Below, one piece after another: positions 62,858 to 64,000 of a stretch of 64,000 nucleotides of DNA. The stretch is from Streptomyces curacoi (GTDB taxonomy: Bacteria; Actinomycetota; Actinomycetes; Streptomycetales; Streptomycetaceae). Below the pieces are notes generated by a model. The model saw only the letters and a list, made by a program, of their open reading frames with translations. It had not been told where the DNA came from and made no database searches. The stretch covers positions 62,001 to 126,000 of the forward strand of contig NZ_KQ947991.1 in NCBI RefSeq assembly GCF_001513975.1. Direction: 5' to 3'. The translations under genes were made by a program, and so were the position numbers. Each line of letters starts with the position of its first letter. The first letter of the stretch is position 1.

Positions 62858-62903
62858 GCCGCCGGGGTGGCCGGAACTTTGCGGTTCCGGCCACCCCGGC
62901 GGC
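62858..62903. terminator. 20-bp perfect hairpin after bldD
   Basis: The 20-base arm at 62858-62877 (starting GCCGCCGGGG) pairs perfectly with 62884-62903 across a 6-base loop. It follows bldD by 34 bases and probably terminates it. Confidence 0.85.
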
Positions 62904-62940
62904 GTTCTGCGGGCCTGAAGGGGCCCCTGCGTACCAGAAC

Positions 62941-62980
62941 GCCGGAGGGCCCGCAGCATCCCCGCTGCGGGCCCTCCGGC
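62941..62980. terminator. 17-bp perfect hairpin after nusB
   Basis: GCCGGAGGGCCCGCAGC (62941-62957) pairs perfectly with 62964-62980. It lies 13 bases from the nusB stop, so it is likely the terminator of the efp-nusB operon. Together with the previous hairpin it insulates the convergent genes. Confidence 0.85.
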
Positions 62981-62993
62981 GATCTCGGAACCT

Positions 62994-63428
62994 TTACGCT
63001 TCCTCGCGACGCAGCGAGGGCTTGAGGTCCTTGAGCCGGCCGAGCAGACCGTTGACGAACGAGGGCGACTCGTCCGTCGAGAACTCCTTGGCCAGCTGCA
63101 CCATCTCGTCGAGCACGACCGCGTCCGGCGTCTCGTCGACCCAGATCAGCTCGTAGGCGCCGAGGCGCAGGATGTTGCGGTCCACGACCGGCATCCGGTC
63201 GAGCGTCCAGCCGACGGAGTACTGGGCGATCAGCTCGTCGATCCGCCTCGCGCGCTCGGCGTAGCCCTCGACCAGCTGCATCGTGTACTCGCTCACCGGC
63301 GGCTGCCGGGTGTCGCCCCGGGAGAGCCGGATCCAGTCCGCGAGGACGGTCAGGACGTCGGCGCCGCGCTGGTCGCCCTCGAAGAGGATCTGGAAGGCGC
63401 GCTTGCGGGCCGTGTTGCGGGCAGCCAC
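62994..63428 (-). CDS. nusB: Transcription antitermination factor NusB
   Basis: 144 residues from GTG 63428. NusB helical fold (ARNTARKRAFQILFEGDQRGADVL and LGAYELIWVDETPDAVVLDEMVQLAKEFS) that binds boxA RNA with NusE. Gap to the upstream efp gene is 2 bases. Confidence 0.96.
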   Translation of the reverse strand: MAARNTARKRAFQILFEGDQRGADVLTVLADWIRLSRGDTRQPPVSEYTMQLVEGYAERARRIDELIAQYSVGWTLDRMPVVDRNILRLGAYELIWVDETPDAVVLDEMVQLAKEFSTDESPSFVNGLLGRLKDLKPSLRREEA

Positions 63429-63430
63429 GG

Positions 63431-63997
63431 TTAGCTGTTCACCCGGCCGAGGTAGTCGCTCGTACGGGTGTCGACCTTGATCTTCTCACCGGTGGTGATG
63501 AAGAGCGGGACCTGGATCTGGTGGCCGGTCTCCAGCGTGGCGGGCTTGGTGCCGCCGGTGGAGCGGTCGCCCTGGACGCCCGGCTCGGTCTCGGCGATGG
63601 TCAGCTCGACGGCGGCCGGCAGCTCGACGAAGAGCACCTCGCCCTCGTGCTGGGCGACGGTGGCCGTGAAGCCCTCGACGAGGAAGTTGGCGGCGTCGGC
63701 GACCGTCTTGCGGTCGATGTGGAGCTGGTCGTAGGTCTCCATGTCCATGAAGACGAAGTAGTCGCCGTCCATGTAGGAGAACTGCATGTCGCGCTTGTCG
63801 ACGGTGGCCGTCTCGACCTTCACGCCGGCGTTGAAGGTCTTGTCGACGACCTTCCCGGACAGCACGTTCTTGAGCTTGGTGCGCACGAAGGCCGGGCCCT
63901 TGCCGGGCTTGACGTGCTGGAACTCGACGACGGACCAGAGCTGGCCGCCTTCGAGCTTGAGCACCATGCCGTTCTTGAGGTCGTTCGTGGAAGCCAC
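63431..63997 (-). CDS. efp: Elongation factor P
   Basis: 188 residues from GTG 63997, three bases before the window edge. KOW/EF-P N-domain, loop KPGKGPAFVRTKLKNV containing the Lys that is the usual modification site, then two OB-like domains ending VDTRTSDYLGRV. Helps ribosomes make peptide bonds at polyproline runs. Its ribosome-binding site lies beyond the edge. Confidence 0.97.
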   Translation of the reverse strand: MASTNDLKNGMVLKLEGGQLWSVVEFQHVKPGKGPAFVRTKLKNVLSGKVVDKTFNAGVKVETATVDKRDMQFSYMDGDYFVFMDMETYDQLHIDRKTVADAANFLVEGFTATVAQHEGEVLFVELPAAVELTIAETEPGVQGDRSTGGTKPATLETGHQIQVPLFITTGEKIKVDTRTSDYLGRVNS

Positions 63998-64000
63998 GGT

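Overview
The window is chromosomal DNA from a Streptomyces-type actinomycete. The evidence is the very high GC content with strong third-position GC bias, frequent GTG starts, 4-base ATGA/GTGA gene overlaps, actinobacterial marker genes (bldD, the 107-residue IHF-like nucleoid protein, GuaB1, a helicase-dead PriA), secreted chitinase and cellulase genes, and dispersed GC-rich intergenic repeats typical of the genus. No prophage, IS element, CRISPR array or rRNA operon was seen.

Layout. 1-9.4 kb: a truncated secreted C39-like protein, an APC permease, a helical-repeat protein, a P-loop nucleoside-kinase-like gene with an apparent ATT start, a candidate small RNA, an orphan EccA-like AAA+ ATPase and two coupled CNNM/CorC-type membrane proteins. 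9.6-14.7 kb: a minus-strand operon, FMN riboswitch-ribE-ribM-ribBA-ribH-hisE-hisG-PH-like protein, with mostly overlapping genes. 14.8-17.3 kb: a GH18 chitinase behind a promoter with chitinase-type direct repeats. 17.3-18.9 kb: a broken, partly inverted ECF41-like sigma gene beside the NAD-binding oxidoreductase that may have been its partner. 19-32.5 kb: accessory metabolism and transport, including a divergent ROK regulator/MFS pair with a palindromic operator, a frameshifted thioesterase, a nucleobase permease, a GH6 glucanase, a DUF5995 protein, an LLM oxidoreductase and a lysine-monooxygenase/5-aminovaleramidase (DavB/DavA-like) pair. 32.5-39 kb: Lrp regulator, APC permease, GuaB1, a barstar-like protein, a SorC-type regulator and rpe. 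39-41.6 kb: an MMPL exporter with a minisatellite-encoded tail.

41.6-64 kb is core genome, nearly all on the minus strand: rsmB, fmt, priA, metK, coaBC, rpoZ, gmk, the IHF-like gene, then the pyrimidine genes pyrR-pyrB-pyrC-(membrane protein)-carA-carB-pyrD-pyrF, transcribed away from bldD on the plus strand, and finally nusB and efp. pyrR-pyrF encode UMP synthesis from bicarbonate and glutamine up to OMP decarboxylation, apart from pyrE, which is not in the window.

The most unusual signal lies in the 409-base metK-priA gap. On the minus strand a canonical tRNA T-arm and 3' acceptor strand come BEFORE a perfectly complementary 5' acceptor strand and a canonical D-arm, separated by only 5 bases. 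This is the layout of a circularly permuted tRNA or tRNA-like RNA. Other points of interest are the candidate small RNA near 4.8 kb, the ATT start, in-frame tandem repeats in two membrane transporters, the inverted sigma-factor remnant and the davAB pair.
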